A DNA stretch of 64,000 nt from Bifiguratus adelaidae (Eukaryota > Mucoromycota > Endogonomycetes > Endogonales). Each line of letters opens with the position of its first letter. Within the stretch, counting starts at the first letter, position 1. The notes beneath the pieces were generated by a model. That model had not been told where the DNA came from, made no database searches, and saw only the letters and a program-made list of their open reading frames with translations. This document shows positions 35,209 through 46,485 of this stretch, one piece after another. The DNA is taken from NCBI GenBank assembly GCA_002261195.1, contig MVBO01000014.1, positions 62,001 through 126,000 on the forward strand. Direction: 5' to 3'. A program made the translations under genes and the position numbers.

Positions 35209-38200
35209 ATGGGAAAGAAGAAGGCTGGAAAGAAGAAGGACGACTATTGGTATGTATCAGAGGGTGTTAAGGAGAATAGGAGAGAGTATAGAGTGAATGG
35301 TAAGCTGGAGGCTAGGCTAGAGCGCTTGGTGACGATGCGCCTCCGTGACATGGCTTTGTTGCACAGCACGCTGTTGGTCGGCCGTTCAGAGGGCAGTAGG
35401 ATGATTGCACCATACTGACGCGATATTGGGACCTTTAGGGACGAGGAGTTTGCACAAGACGCTGATCTGGTCGCTGGCGCTGGTGACGAGGACGACGACG
35501 TTGGTGTGAAGAAAGCCACCAATGGTTTCGCCTCGTTGGCCCTGGAGGACGCAGGGGTCGATGATGCCGAAGACGATGACGGCTTTGGAGGTCTCATGGC
35601 TCAGATTTCCAAAGTCTCCAAGAAGAACAAGAAGAAGACTAAAGAGGAGGTTGCGCCGATAGAAGACGAGGAGGAGGAGGATGTTCCGGCCGCCCCCAGT
35701 CCAAAAGAAGGTAGCGATGGACCGGTTGTACTAGATGCTGACGACTGGGGAGCTTTTGCGCAACCAGCAGCCAAGCAGAAGAAGAATAAGAAGGGCAAGA
35801 ATACGCCAGATCTATCACAAACTGCGACTCCGGCGGAATCAGATGACGAAGGTACCGATGGTCGCATCTTGACAAAGAAAGAAAAGGAAAAGTTGAAGAA
35901 GGAGAGACAAAAGGAGGCGAAAAAGAAGGCTGCCCAAGAGAAGAGGGCCAAGATGGCCGAAGCTGAACCTGCTCCTACACCGAAAGAGCCTGAGGAAACC
36001 GCACCCGTCCCCGCCGAAGAGCCAAAGGAGGCAGTAGAAGATGATGAAGATGAAGGAGAAGGAGAAGGAGAAGCTGGAAGTAAGGCCAAAAAAAACAAGA
36101 AGAAGAAGAAGAAGGGCGCCGAGAAGAAGGAGGAGGAGGAAGCTCCAACGAAGAGCAAAAAGAAGGGTGCGCCAGTTGCGGCTTTGCGGGTAAGACATCG
36201 GCGAAGTCTCGCTGCAACATAGGCTAACGCAATTTTGTCTCTTAGAAATTGATGGAGGCGCAAAAGGCGGCAGAGGAAGAAGCTGCACGCAAAGCAGAGG
36301 AAGAGCGAATCCGTGCCGAGGAGGAACAAAGGCGCATAGAGGAAGAGGAGCGTCTTAGAGAAGAGGCTAGATTGGCCAAGAAAGAAAGGGAGAAGGCGAA
36401 ACGAGAGCAGCTCAAAAAAGAAGGCAAATTCCTCACAAAAGCACAGAGAGAAGCGCAAAAGCGTGCTGAGCTAAAGCGTGAGCAATTGCTTGCCTCCGGT
36501 GTGAAGGTTGCTGGTCTGGCTGCTTCAGGAGAGTCTTCACCAGAAACGAAACCGACCCGAGTTGTATATGCCGATCGAAAAAGGAAGCCCCTAAAGGCCG
36601 CAGAGGACAATCAAAAGGCAAAGGAGGAGGAAGAGAGGAAAAAGAGGGAAGAAGAGGAACGTAAGGCGCAAGCTGAGAAAGAAGCTGCCGAAAAGAAGGC
36701 AAAAGAGGAAGCTGCTGCGGCCGCAGCCGCTGCTGCTGCTGCCTCAAAAGTGGATGAAGAGGACGATGTGGACGATTGGGATAAAGACACTGACGAAGAA
36801 GAGGAAAAGGAAATCGCCACACCAAAGGCGGAAGAGAAGGACTGGGATGAGTCTTCCGAGGAGAAAGACGACCCGGCTACTTCTGCAATGGACAGCAAGG
36901 TCGCCAACGGTAAAGCCGCCACTCCTGCCACCACTGCCGCTGCCCCTGCACCTACAATAGCTCCAGCAGCCACTAAGAAGGTCGAAGAATCAGAGGAAGA
37001 GTCATCTGAAGAAGAGAGTTCGTCTGAGGAGGATTCCTCCGATTACGATAGCGAAAATGATAGCGAAGAGGAACTCACAGTCGCCCAAAAGGCTGCCATC
37101 AAGAAGAAGGAAGAGGCAGCCGAACGTCGCCGAGTTCGACAGGAACAGGCGATGGCTGCTCGTTCGAAGGATGATCTTCGATCGCCCATCTGCTGTATTC
37201 TCGGACACGTCGATACCGGAAAAACGAAACTCCTCGATAAGATTCGTCAAACCAATGTCCAAGAAGGCGAAGCTGGTGGTATCACGCAACAGATTGGTGC
37301 TACTTACTTCCCCGCCGAAGCTATCGAGCAAAAGACGGCCGTCTTGGGTGACAAGAAAGTCGACCAACTCAAGCTTCCCGGATTGCTCGTCATCGATACA
37401 CCTGGTCACGAATCCTTCACCAACCTTCGTTCGCGTGGAAGTTCCCTATGTAACATCGCCATCCTCGTCGTCGACATTATGCACGGTCTGGAACCTCAAA
37501 CCTTGGAGTCGCTTCGTCTGCTCCGTGATCGCAAGACACCTTTCATTGTCGCTCTCAATAAGATCGATCGTCTTTTTGGTTGGAAGGAGATTCCAAACAA
37601 TGGCTTCCAGGACTCGTTGTCAAAGCAATCACAATCAGTGCAACGAGAATTCCAAGATCGTGTCGACAAGACAATCCTTGCTTTTGCCGAGCAAGGTTTG
37701 AATGCTTGCCTATACTACGACAACAAAAATTACGCACGTAACGTTTCCCTTGTACCAACCTCCGCCATCACTGGTGAAGGTGTCCCCGACATGCTCAACC
37801 TCCTCGTTTTCCTCACCCAAACTCGAATGAGTGACAAGCTCATGTACATCAGCGAACTGGAGTGTACAGTATTGGAAGTCAAGGTGATCGAAGGTCTAGG
37901 CACAACAATCGATGTTGTACTGGTGAACGGCTGGCTGCACGAAGGAGACAAGATTGTACTCTGCGGTCTCAATGGTCCCATTGTCACTACCGTCCGAGCA
38001 TTGCTTACTCCACAGCCAATGAAGGAATTGCGTATCAAATCAGCGTACATTCACCACAAGTCTGTCAAGGCCGCCTTAGGTATCAAGATTTCCGCCCAGG
38101 ATCTGGAGAAGGCTATTGCTGGCTCACGTCTATTGGTGTGCGGTCCTGATGACGATGAGGAGGATCTCAAGGAAGAAGTCATGTCCGACTTGAAGAGTTT

Positions 38201-39145
38201 GATGGGCTCCTTGGACAAGACTGGACGCGGTGTTTGTGTACAAGCGTCCACTCTTGGTTCCTTGGAAGCTCTGTTGGAGTTTTTGAAGGTTTCAAAAATC
38301 CCTGTCTCCGGTATCAATATCGGTCCGGTCCACAAGAAGGATGTCATGCGAGCTAGTGTTATGTTGGAAAGAGCGCGAGAGTAAGCAGTAACACGTGCGC
38401 TGTTATACATTGAATACTCATCCCTGCCGTTTTCATAGATACGCCGTTATGCTATGCTTCGACGTCAAGGTCGACAAGGATGCGCGTGAACTGGCTGATG
38501 AAATGGGTATCAAAGTGTTTGAAGCCGACATCATCTACCATCTGTTTGATGCGTTCACAAAGTACACTCAGGTAATTCTTTGTCGTATGTTGACCATATT
38601 GTAGTTCTCATATTGTGTCACCTTAGGATATTGCCGAGCAAAAGCGAAAGGATCAAGCGCCACAAGCTGTTTTCCCTTGTGTTATCAAGATGATACCACA
38701 GGCCGTTTTCAACAAAAAGGAGCCTATTATCATTGGTGTCGATGTGTTGGAAGGTCAAATGCGTACTGGAACGCCTCTGTGCGTGGTCAAGACGGACCCA
38801 GAAACAAAGAAGAAGGAGGTCGTCTACCTCGGCAAGATCACTTCCATGGAGCAGAATCACAAGTCAGTCGATATCGTGAGGAAAGGACAAGCTGGTGGTG
38901 GTATTGCCATCCGTATCGAGTGTGCTGCTTATGAGATGGCCAAAACGTACGGAAGACACTTTGATGAAGGCGACGAGATATATTCCAAGATCAGTCGTAC
39001 ATCCATCGACGTGCTTAAAGAGAGTTTCAGAAATGATCTCTCTAAGGAAGAATGGGCTCTCATTGTCAAATTAAAGAAGATTTTGATGGTAGGTTTTAAC
39101 TTGGTTATCAAGTCAGCAGGCTCATATTGTTCTCAGGTCGAATGA
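35209..39145 (+). CDS. FUN12: Translation initiation factor eIF5B
   Basis: Six exons (35209-35249, 35439-36189, 36246-38380, 38439-38571, 38627-39088, 39137-39145) give 1,176 residues in phase. The N-terminal half is highly charged, with Lys/Glu-rich tracts, an acidic DDDEDE-like region and an Ala run near 36,713-36,743. The GTPase domain has [19 protein letters not shown] (G1), [13 protein letters not shown] (switch I), [17 protein letters not shown] (G3) and [10 protein letters not shown] (G4). Domains II-IV follow, including VLDVK-like [19 protein letters not shown], a Rossmann-like [20 protein letters not shown], and a second beta-barrel [20 protein letters not shown]. The final exon encodes only Val-Glu and the stop. 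eIF5B joins ribosomal subunits and positions initiator tRNA. The gene begins just 48 bases after the upstream stop, with a T-rich stretch between. Confidence 0.95.
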
Positions 39146-39454
39146 GACAAATCGTTCCATTAGACTTGGTGTCATTCATACCAACAATAAAGCATTCTGC
39201 ATTCCCACATTTCTCCCATTCTTCAAATGCTCTTGATGCCCTAGTTCTTGACCTAAGGATGTAGGTTGCGGACCTTGGAGACTACTGAGAGGGAAAGCTT
39301 TTAGGAGTGATAATGGAGTCTAATTTTTCTTGTAACGCGCGCAGAGCCGCAACATATGTACAATACTCATGCCATGACAACAAAACGACCGAACCGGGCA
39401 TATACAACGGAAGCTGAAGTCAATCCAGCGATATTAAGGGTATCCATATGCAGC
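39146..39454. other. 3' intergenic region (convergent genes)
   Basis: The 309 bases between the stops of eIF5B (plus) and the forkhead gene (minus). An AATAAA-like signal (caataaagc) occurs at about 39,183-39,191, 40 bases after the eIF5B stop. Nothing else was seen. Confidence 0.5.
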
Positions 39455-41131
39455 TCAAAAAGCGTTCAGTAAGCCCAAACCATGGCCTTCCCAAGCTGTC
39501 GAGCGTAAGATGTCTTCCAGAGACGATCCGGTAATTTCTTGAGGTTGAACCAGCAAGTTGTAAGCACCATCCGAGGCCTTAAGATCAGAATTTACTTCAT
39601 AGGTATAAGTGCCATAGTAGGATGGGGAAAGATCATCTCCAGCAATGAAGGGATCGCGAGAGCCAGTGTGTGGTGAGCGAGGCGTGAATGGAGTTCTTGG
39701 TGTGGAAGGTTCCGATGAAGTGTATCCGAGGTCGGCCAAGAGCGAAGATTCAGCCAGATCCTTGGGCAAGACCCGCAGGACTTGGTCGTTTAGAAGAGGC
39801 AGGCAATCGGTGGAAACGATGTCTTCGAGAGATAGATCAGAAAAGAGTTGCTGTGAAGCATCAGAGATGACGGTTGAAACATCTTCATCGTCAGCCAAGT
39901 ACTCCGAAGTGGAAGAGGCATCTGAGTCGGTGCGAGTAATGCGAGGAGTGCGAGAGGCGCCTTTACCATAGACAGAACTCTGGACCGTCTTAAACCCATC
40001 GCGATCATCCAAACGGAATGTTGTGACAACCATGCCAGACTTTGCTTCTTCGACCTCAGAGTCATTGGGAAGAGATCCTTCGCGAGGTGGCCGATTGGTA
40101 GGAGTTCGGATCTCCAAGGTGCTCGAGGGTAGGATCTTTTGGCCACATCGGCGATTCTCAAAGTCTTCAGGAAGCATGACAGTGAGATTCGGCTTGTTGC
40201 TGCTTTGACGTTTCCTGTCCCGAGACGCATCAGAATCGGTACTTCTGATAGTCGTCATTGTGTGAGCGCGCTTGCGTGGAGGGGCGGAATCATTGACGCC
40301 GCAGGATTGCCGCTTGATGGGTCCACCTTGGCGATTGATATTCTCGATGAAAGCAGGCTCGGCCGCGGGATCAATGGTCCAGTAGCAGCCTTTACCTGGA
40401 TTCGCCGTAGTGGGGCGACGGTCGATCTTGCTGAACGCGGGATTGAGGGAGAGGTTATGGCGAATCGAGTTTTGCCAGCCGTGCTCGCCGAGATGGTAGA
40501 ATTTGAAAGTGTCGGATATCCACTTGTAGATGTCGCTCAATGTGAGCTTCTTCTCCGGAGCTTGAATGAGGGCGTAGGCGATCATTGTGGCATACGAGTA
40601 GGGAGGCTTCTCATCACCAGTAGTGGAGACCCACGGAGTAACAATACTTGTGCGGTTGCTTGCTCCCGTGGTTGCTTTTGGAGCCAACGCGTCGGAGCTT
40701 TTGGCCCCGGGAGTAGCGGAGTCATCTTCTTGGTTAGGATTAGGCGAGGATACAGGTGTAGGATATTGGCTAGCCGCGAATTTTGCTTTGGGATCTTCTT
40801 GAATGATGGAGAGGGTTGCCATCGGCTGGGACATCTGACGGCTATGACCCCGTTCGTTCGCCGGAGAGCTTTCGCGACGCTCTTCGTACTTGGAGGCTGA
40901 GAAGCGCGTGGGAGTGGCAGTGGTGATCTGGGCGAGGATGGATTGTTTGGGGGAGAGATGGACGTTCTGTTGCACCGTAGCCGTTTCTGCCTTGTCCGAT
41001 GGGATTTGGAAGAAGCCAACGCTAGGGCATGTGTTGCTTCGCTTCTTTGTGGGTACGACAGGCTTGGCAGATTCAAACTGGAAAGCAATTACGTTTCCAG
41101 TTGAAAGCGACGTTGTGGGTGTAGGTTGCAT
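39455..41131 (-). CDS. Forkhead-box transcription factor
   Basis: A single uninterrupted minus-strand reading frame of 558 residues; the ATG at 41131 is the first in frame. Residues 174-257 form the winged helix: [59 protein letters not shown] and [10 protein letters not shown], with the DNA-recognition helix [10 protein letters not shown] intact. Both flanks are Ser/Thr/Pro-rich and disordered, with many SP/TP sites suggesting cyclin-dependent or MAP-kinase control. In fungi, factors of this class (Hcm1/Sep1/Fkh) time S- and M-phase gene expression; which subclass this is cannot be told by eye. A TATA-like tatatatc lies near 41,281 on the upstream side. Confidence 0.93.
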   Translation of the reverse strand: MQPTPTTSLSTGNVIAFQFESAKPVVPTKKRSNTCPSVGFFQIPSDKAETATVQQNVHLSPKQSILAQITTATPTRFSASKYEERRESSPANERGHSRQMSQPMATLSIIQEDPKAKFAASQYPTPVSSPNPNQEDDSATPGAKSSDALAPKATTGASNRTSIVTPWVSTTGDEKPPYSYATMIAYALIQAPEKKLTLSDIYKWISDTFKFYHLGEHGWQNSIRHNLSLNPAFSKIDRRPTTANPGKGCYWTIDPAAEPAFIENINRQGGPIKRQSCGVNDSAPPRKRAHTMTTIRSTDSDASRDRKRQSSNKPNLTVMLPEDFENRRCGQKILPSSTLEIRTPTNRPPREGSLPNDSEVEEAKSGMVVTTFRLDDRDGFKTVQSSVYGKGASRTPRITRTDSDASSTSEYLADDEDVSTVISDASQQLFSDLSLEDIVSTDCLPLLNDQVLRVLPKDLAESSLLADLGYTSSEPSTPRTPFTPRSPHTGSRDPFIAGDDLSPSYYGTYTYEVNSDLKASDGAYNLLVQPQEITGSSLEDILRSTAWEGHGLGLLNAF

Positions 41132-42816
41132 AGCGTGCTTCTATTACCAGTCGCGTAGATGTGGTATGTACAAGTCGGCTGTGAAAGGACAAGCCGAGAA
41201 CAGACGTAACCAAGTCGTGTGTTGACTTTAGGTCGATAGCTGGAAGAAGTGAGCCGCTTTTCATGAGTTAAACCCCGCTTTATATATCTTTGTGGCAGCA
41301 CACCGTCGTAGAAAGCTCTCGCCTTACCCGGATGAAGGCATTTTTTCCTGGTTGAGGCACCCGAGCCGTCCGTATCACTTTTGTGCTACGTATGTCATTT
41401 AAAGTAGTCGATCACCTCCAAAGGCTCGAAAAGCTTCCATGTGCCGCAAATGATACATCATAGCACCACCTTTCTAGTCATCCGAAGTCCGAAAGCGGCA
41501 ACCGGAACAGTGTAGCATTTTGGCCATTGTGAAGGTTATCCTGGAAGCGTTCGTGGAGCATTTGGAATGAAGGTCGTTGTTGCTCCTTTTATTTCCCGCC
41601 TTATTGCGGAGATGCAGTGTGGTTAATCTCTCGTTTTTGGCGTGGCAACGAGTGCTCACCCTTTTGACCTGATCATATGGCTATATCACAGGGCTGCTGT
41701 TTTGCGAATGTTGAACGCTGGATGCAGACCCATATCAGGCTCGACACCAGATAGCCTCTCTTTACAGGGTAATATGCAAAAGGGGATTCTGGCGCGCCAA
41801 AAGTCGCTGTTGGCGCCAATTTGCCTCGAACATTAAGGGGCAAGAGCAACATTTTCCATAAATGGGAATAATTTGTTTGCATTGGCGCGTCTTTTTCATC
41901 TGCAAGGGCGGCCTGACTTGAAGGAAAGGTGTGGGCTTTCCGATACAGAGCAAAGGCACAGAGTACAAAGCTGCATGACGCCATGGTTACAGTGAAATCT
42001 TTCTATTCTTTTCTTAGTCGAGCCGTCACCGTTTCACAAAAACGTACTCGTGAAATCGAACAAATTACGCACTTTGCGATGGACCACACATCCAAATATC
42101 ACCTTCGACGTCATAGAGGAAAATAGAGCTCGAAATATGCAATATGACTCGTGTAAAATTGGATATGCTTCTCTTTCCCGAGGTGCTGCACAGTTTGGCT
42201 TCTGGTTGTCGCGGGGACGGCCGTTTGGCCGTACACATGGAAATGGAGCTGAGATGTAACCATTAGAAACCTTGTCTCATTTGGTGGCGGTGGCATTTGT
42301 CTGCGCCTCAATAAGGCGGTACGTAAAGTTTGCACTATGTGGCTGAATAGAGGCATCTCGGAAACGGTGCAGTCGGTGAAGCACCACATATACGAAGCGG
42401 AGGAAGCTGTGTCAGCCAACGCAGGACAAAGGGTTTCAGATACGTTTGCCCGCCAAAATGCTACAACGGTTACAGTCAGCCCACATGATGCCCATTCCAG
42501 CGCCTCCCGGAAAACGGGATTCGGCTAGTAGCAGTGAAATTGTTCCAGGTGTATAGCCCTTCGGCCCGTTCGGTGGAGATCATTACCCAAATTGACGTTC
42601 ATCTCCTTTCCAGATCTTGCGCTCCATAACCAGATTTGTATGTTGTGATGACGACGCAACCGATTTTATTAAGGTTCCCAATTTGTATTGCGCGGCTTTA
42701 ACACCTGTAGCAGCGGAATCGGCCATGGTGACACTGCGCCACTACGTGTAGCTTCCTCATGGCACGCACGGTCTCGGCTCCATACAGGACTGCGACGTCA
42801 TTGCGAATTCGGATTG
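41132..42816. other. Long intergenic region upstream of the forkhead gene
   Basis: About 1.7 kb. It contains only short frames; the best is a 63-codon plus-strand frame at 42337-42528 beginning MWLNRGISETVQSVKHHIYE, with a possible amphipathic helix, but no family resemblance or promoter supports it. The minus-strand TATA-like element near 41,281 belongs to the forkhead promoter. Confidence 0.4.
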
Positions 42817-44526
42817 CTACCGACCGTCCGGCCAAGGTAAGTGCCACTCGCCGAAACATTTTCGTTTGACTTGCATTTGCTCTTGCCGCGCAGGTATTTC
42901 CGGATGCTCAATGTACCACCGTATCTCTCTGAGAGCTTCCGTCTGCTCGGTTGCTATTCTTTGGGAGTGTCAGTCATACATGAGGAACCAAGCCATTTTC
43001 AGCCGCCTACTCACCTGAGGTTCTGATGTTTGATATACTCACAAAACTCGGAATCCCCGACAACAACAGACTGGGACAAGATGCTAACATCTGAATAAAT
43101 GTCGCCTTCATTTGAGAGACGCTCATCGGCTTCATCGAAAACCCGTTGCAAAAGCGCGCGCACCTCTTCTACGGACGCGTCCACAGAATGCATGAAATTC
43201 TTCCCTATCAAATATCTCTCCGAATTGCCTGGCCGCGACACTGGTATCTTGCAGAGGCATAGGGATTCAAATAGCTGATAGAACACGTAGATGGTGGAAA
43301 GTGTAAAAGGGTGAAACGTGTCGAAGAACTTGAGAGCGAAATTCCCGCCTGTTATAAAGGCAATGAAATCGCCGCGAGATGTTATGATGAGCCAAATTTG
43401 GATAGAATGCAACGAATGTTATGGTCAGACGTTACGCGTTCCGCTGTCCGGCCAATTTTGTACCCAATGCAACACTGACCTTTTCCCAAGCAACGTAAAA
43501 TAACCGATGACTGATCAAGGATGATCCGACGAGACGCCATTTCTTGATCCTTTTCATAACCGGTGAAGTCGAAGCCCTATCGCAACAGTTAGTATGCTTA
43601 CTGAAATCGCTCAAGTGCAAAGAAGGAACTCACGCCATCCGCAACCGCACAACGGACACCTTCGCCATTCGTAGCCTTCATAATCTGGTTTACGAAGTCA
43701 TCCCTGTTCATCTTCTTGTAAATGTCGCCTAAATGGACGTTAATCACTCATAGTAGCAGCGTGGCTGCACATGGACTGACCTGTTTGATCTCCGCCATTG
43801 AATATCTCCAAGCCCTCCTTGCTTTCTTCGCGAAATGTTTGCGTCCTCCAATTGGTGGCTTCATCTCCAGCGAGCGTGACTCCCCACCCCTTCGCATCAC
43901 CGCCGCCGCTTCTGATACGCCAAATGAGATACTCTGAAAACCCTCCCGGTCCACCACAAATATCAACGAAGGAAAATATCTTGTCATTGAAGGAACCCAT
44001 GCGCAAAGTATGCGATGTCAAAGAGAACGCATTATCCAAGCAAGCCATCTTGATAGCCGCGCGGTTGAGAAAGCCAGTTCTCCGGCCAACGGCATCAAAC
44101 ACAGACGAACGCGAGCGTGACTGTGTGAAGAGCTCGTGGCTGATGTCGCCGTCGGATAGGGCAGCTTTGGCTTTATCGAGGTTTTCAATTACCGCGACAT
44201 CGCAGATTGTATTATACCACTCTTTATCGATCTAGATCTCGGTCGTGAACATTGTGCATTTAAGGAAACATTGTCAGTCCTACCTTGATCGCTTCAGTAC
44301 TGGCACCAAGATGTTTGCTAAATTGTGCAAAATTCAGGCGATTTTTTACCGAGCATGAAACGTAATGAGATACAAAGCGAATATCTAGACCTGACTTCGA
44401 ATTACGCGGAAGCAATTCTTCTGATAATAGACATCTTGCGTTGGTTACTTTCGAGGTTGAGTGCGGTGTGCTCTCAGGATCTTCCAGAGAGGTAGCCCGT
44501 CTTCGCTTCTTTGAACGCCTTGTCAT
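42817..44526 (-). CDS. mRNA cap-1 2'-O-methyltransferase (CMTR1/FtsJ type)
   Basis: Six minus-strand exons (44284-44526, 43781-44231, 43634-43728, 43480-43576, 43015-43348, 42817-42928) sum to 443 residues, in phase. The N-terminus MTRRSKKRRRATSL is a likely nuclear signal. The RFM/FtsJ methyltransferase core shows FDAVGRRTGFLNRAAIKMA, the SAM-binding FVDICGGPGGFSEYLIWR, GVRCAVADGGFDFTGYE, and GGNFALKFFDTFHPFT with VSRPGNSERYLIGKNF. The Lys, Asp, Lys, Glu catalytic tetrad is visible: K of NRAAIKMA, D of VADGGF, K of NFALKFFDTF and E of GNSERY. The last exon, found by splice phase, ends with QMQVKRKCFGEWHLPWPDGR, matching the family's C-terminal 'KxxCLxxWxLP'. The enzyme methylates the first transcribed nucleotide. 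Most fungi of the yeast lineages lack it. Confidence 0.88.
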
Positions 44527-44574
44527 ATCACGCGAATTGAACTTTTAGACGTCAGAAACCAACCAACAAATGCA

Positions 44575-44862
44575 TCAACGCCTTTGTCTATTGTCGCGAC
44601 CGTAGTCGTAGCGTCTATCGTAGTCTGACCGACCTCCAGGCAGATACCGATCTCGCTGACGTCCCTGATCACTGAAGTCACTGCTCTTGCGCACCTGTGG
44701 AACAGTCTCGAGCGAAGGCGGCGGAATGGGCGATTTCAATGGCGTATTCTTGTAGTCTGGATCTGCGTCTATAGTCAAAGCATGAGCAAGCCACCCAAAC
44801 CGCATCTCCCTCACCTTACCCGTGTAGAGCTCCATGCTTTTGCGTGAGCGAGAGACGCGCAT
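44575..44862 (-). CDS. Small basic Arg/Ser/Gly-tail protein, unknown
   Basis: A 95-codon minus-strand frame starting at ATG 44862 (MRVSRSRKSMELYTGKVREM); a second in-frame ATG follows at codon 10 and may be used. The first half, with GKVREMRFGWLAHALTIDAD and PPPSLETVPQVRKSS, looks ordered and conserved in style. The tail is RNA-binding-like, rich in Arg, Tyr, Gly and Asp (DYDRRYDYGRDNRQRR). I do not recognise a family; a nuclear RNA-processing role would be a guess. The stop lies 48 bases before the CMTR1 start on the same strand. A gtaagg inside codons 13-15 could act as a donor, so an unrecognised intron is possible. Confidence 0.5.
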   Translation of the reverse strand: MRVSRSRKSMELYTGKVREMRFGWLAHALTIDADPDYKNTPLKSPIPPPSLETVPQVRKSSDFSDQGRQRDRYLPGGRSDYDRRYDYGRDNRQRR

Positions 44863-44940
44863 CAACAAAATGAATTAAAATGCATACGTCATCACCAACG
44901 TCAAAGCTCTTACGCACGCCGTCGTCTCTCTCTTGCACTC
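44863..44940. promoter_or_regulatory. Compact bidirectional promoter
   Basis: Only 78 bases separate the divergent starts of the small basic protein and proteasome beta-2. It contains direct pyrimidine runs (gtctctctcttgc) just before the proteasome ATG and no TATA box. Both transcripts must start inside or very close to this gap. Confidence 0.55.
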
Positions 44941-46036
44941 ATGGCGACAAAACTTACTCTACCCAAGGGTGGATTCAACTTTGAAAACGTCAATCGGTAG
45001 GTGATGGGGAAGCGGTGCGCTCTAGAATAGGTCGTGTTGCTTGAACTGACCGCATGTGCTTAGAAATGCGTTGCTCGAAGACAAGGGAGCACGACCTCCA
45101 AAGGCCACGTCTACAGGTACAACGATTGTCGGTCTTATATTCAAGGTTTGTACTCGCTGGTGGATTGAGCCTTGCAATGGCGGCTCATTAGGTTCTTCTT
45201 TAGGATGGAGTAGTGTTGGGTGCCGATACACGTGCGACTGAAGGTCCTATTGTTGCCGACAAGAATTGCGAAAAGATACATTATCTAGCACCAAACATGT
45301 AAGATTTGGCACCGCTAAGGCACTGCCGTTACTGACTTGTTTGATCAGGTACTGCTGTGGCGCCGGTACCGCCGCCGACACTGAATTCACAACTAATTTG
45401 ATCAGCTCACAGATCGAACTGCATTCTCTATCCACCGGCCGCCAACCTAGGGTGGTGACCGCCATGACCATGCTTAAGCAGATGCTCTTCAAGTAAGTAA
45501 TTGCTGATTAGAGCATTGCCACATTACAGGTCTGTAACCTTTGTCCCTAGATATCAAGGACATATTGGTGCGGCCTTGGTATTGGGTGGTTATGATGTTG
45601 AAGGTCCACACATATATACCATCTATCCCCACGGATCTACGGACAAGCTTCCATATGTTACAATGGGTTCAGGATCCCTCGCTGCTATGAGTGTCTTTGA
45701 AAGTCGGTGGAAGAAGGATATTGAGGTCAGTCATCTGGCACAAGAGAGACATTAGAAAGGTATTGACAACCATCACAGCGCCAGGAAGCCATTGATCTGG
45801 TAAAAGATGCCATTGAGGCCGGTATTTTCAATGACCTGGGATCTGGTTCAAATGTGGATGTGGTCGTCATTGAGAAGGACAAGCTTGATGTGCTAAGAAA
45901 CTATGCAAAGCCGAACGAGAGAGGAGTGAAGGAGAAGAGCTACAAATTTAAACGTGGAGCTACGGCAATTTTGAAGGAGGATATCAAGAGCTTGGTGCAA
46001 GTGACCGAGGGAGATGCCATGGACATTACTACGTAG
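44941..46036 (+). CDS. PUP1: 20S proteasome subunit beta-2 (trypsin-like site)
   Basis: Six exons (44941-44996, 45064-45145, 45204-45298, 45349-45492, 45551-45725, 45779-46036) give 269 residues in phase. A propeptide of about 36 residues ends at [10 protein letters not shown], before the catalytic threonine of [20 protein letters not shown]; the conserved Gly-Thr-Thr cleavage context, Asp17 (GADTR) and Lys33 ([12 protein letters not shown]) are present. Further family marks are [40 protein letters not shown] and [14 protein letters not shown]. The C-terminal arm that wraps around beta-3 is retained ([20 protein letters not shown]). This is the subunit that cuts after basic residues. Confidence 0.96.
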
Positions 46037-46150
46037 TAACCTGTTGTATATCAGAATACGTGGTAGACTGTATATTTGCCAGATTTTGCATAAAGTACGC
46101 AATGGCCCGTTTCACATCCTTCGCTTATCACGTATAGCATCCTCGCCGTC

Positions 46151-46315
46151 TTGAGCAAGAACGCATCGGCTTTTAGAAATGGCGCTGTAACCCAACTCTA
46201 TGCACTGACCAGCCCGGATATTACAGGCAAAGTGGGCGCGTACGTGGACAATTGCCAGATTGTTGAACCAGGCATGATCAATACTGAGATACGACGGAGC
46301 GCATCATTTGTATGA
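46151..46315 (+). pseudogene. Short-chain dehydrogenase remnant (C-terminal fragment)
   Basis: A 55-codon open stretch without a start codon reads FRNGAVTQLYALTSPDITGK then VGAYVDNCQIVEPGMINTEI before a stop. The 'GAxTQLYAATSPExxGKxGAY' pattern is typical of the C-terminal end of retinol-dehydrogenase-like SDR proteins, after the catalytic YxxxK. The Rossmann N-terminus and active site are absent from the preceding sequence, which is the 3' UTR of the proteasome gene, so this looks like a decayed or transposed fragment. It could instead be the last exon of a gene with far-off exons, but none is seen. Confidence 0.5.
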
Positions 46316-46485
46316 AGTCACTGAAAAGCTTGTGGCCGCTTAACGTCATCTGATGTCGAATACCTGACTTGAAAAGAATGTCTAATTTATGCCTTGTTGT
46401 TCCGCCGTAGATTGATCTAGCTTATATGTTTGACTCTATTGCATCATATATAATATATTTTACACCAATAGTAAAGATACACCCA

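Noticed and set aside
35601-36458. 285-codon minus-strand frame opposite eIF5B
   Set aside because: It is the low-complexity antisense of the Lys/Glu-rich eIF5B tail (Phe/Leu/Ser runs); no domain.
42337-42528. 63-codon plus-strand frame with possible amphipathic helix
   Set aside because: Too short and without family or promoter support.
42759-43026. Plus-strand two-exon candidate starting MARTVSAPYRT
   Set aside because: It lies antisense to the last exons of the cap methyltransferase, which are supported by phase and a conserved C-terminal motif.
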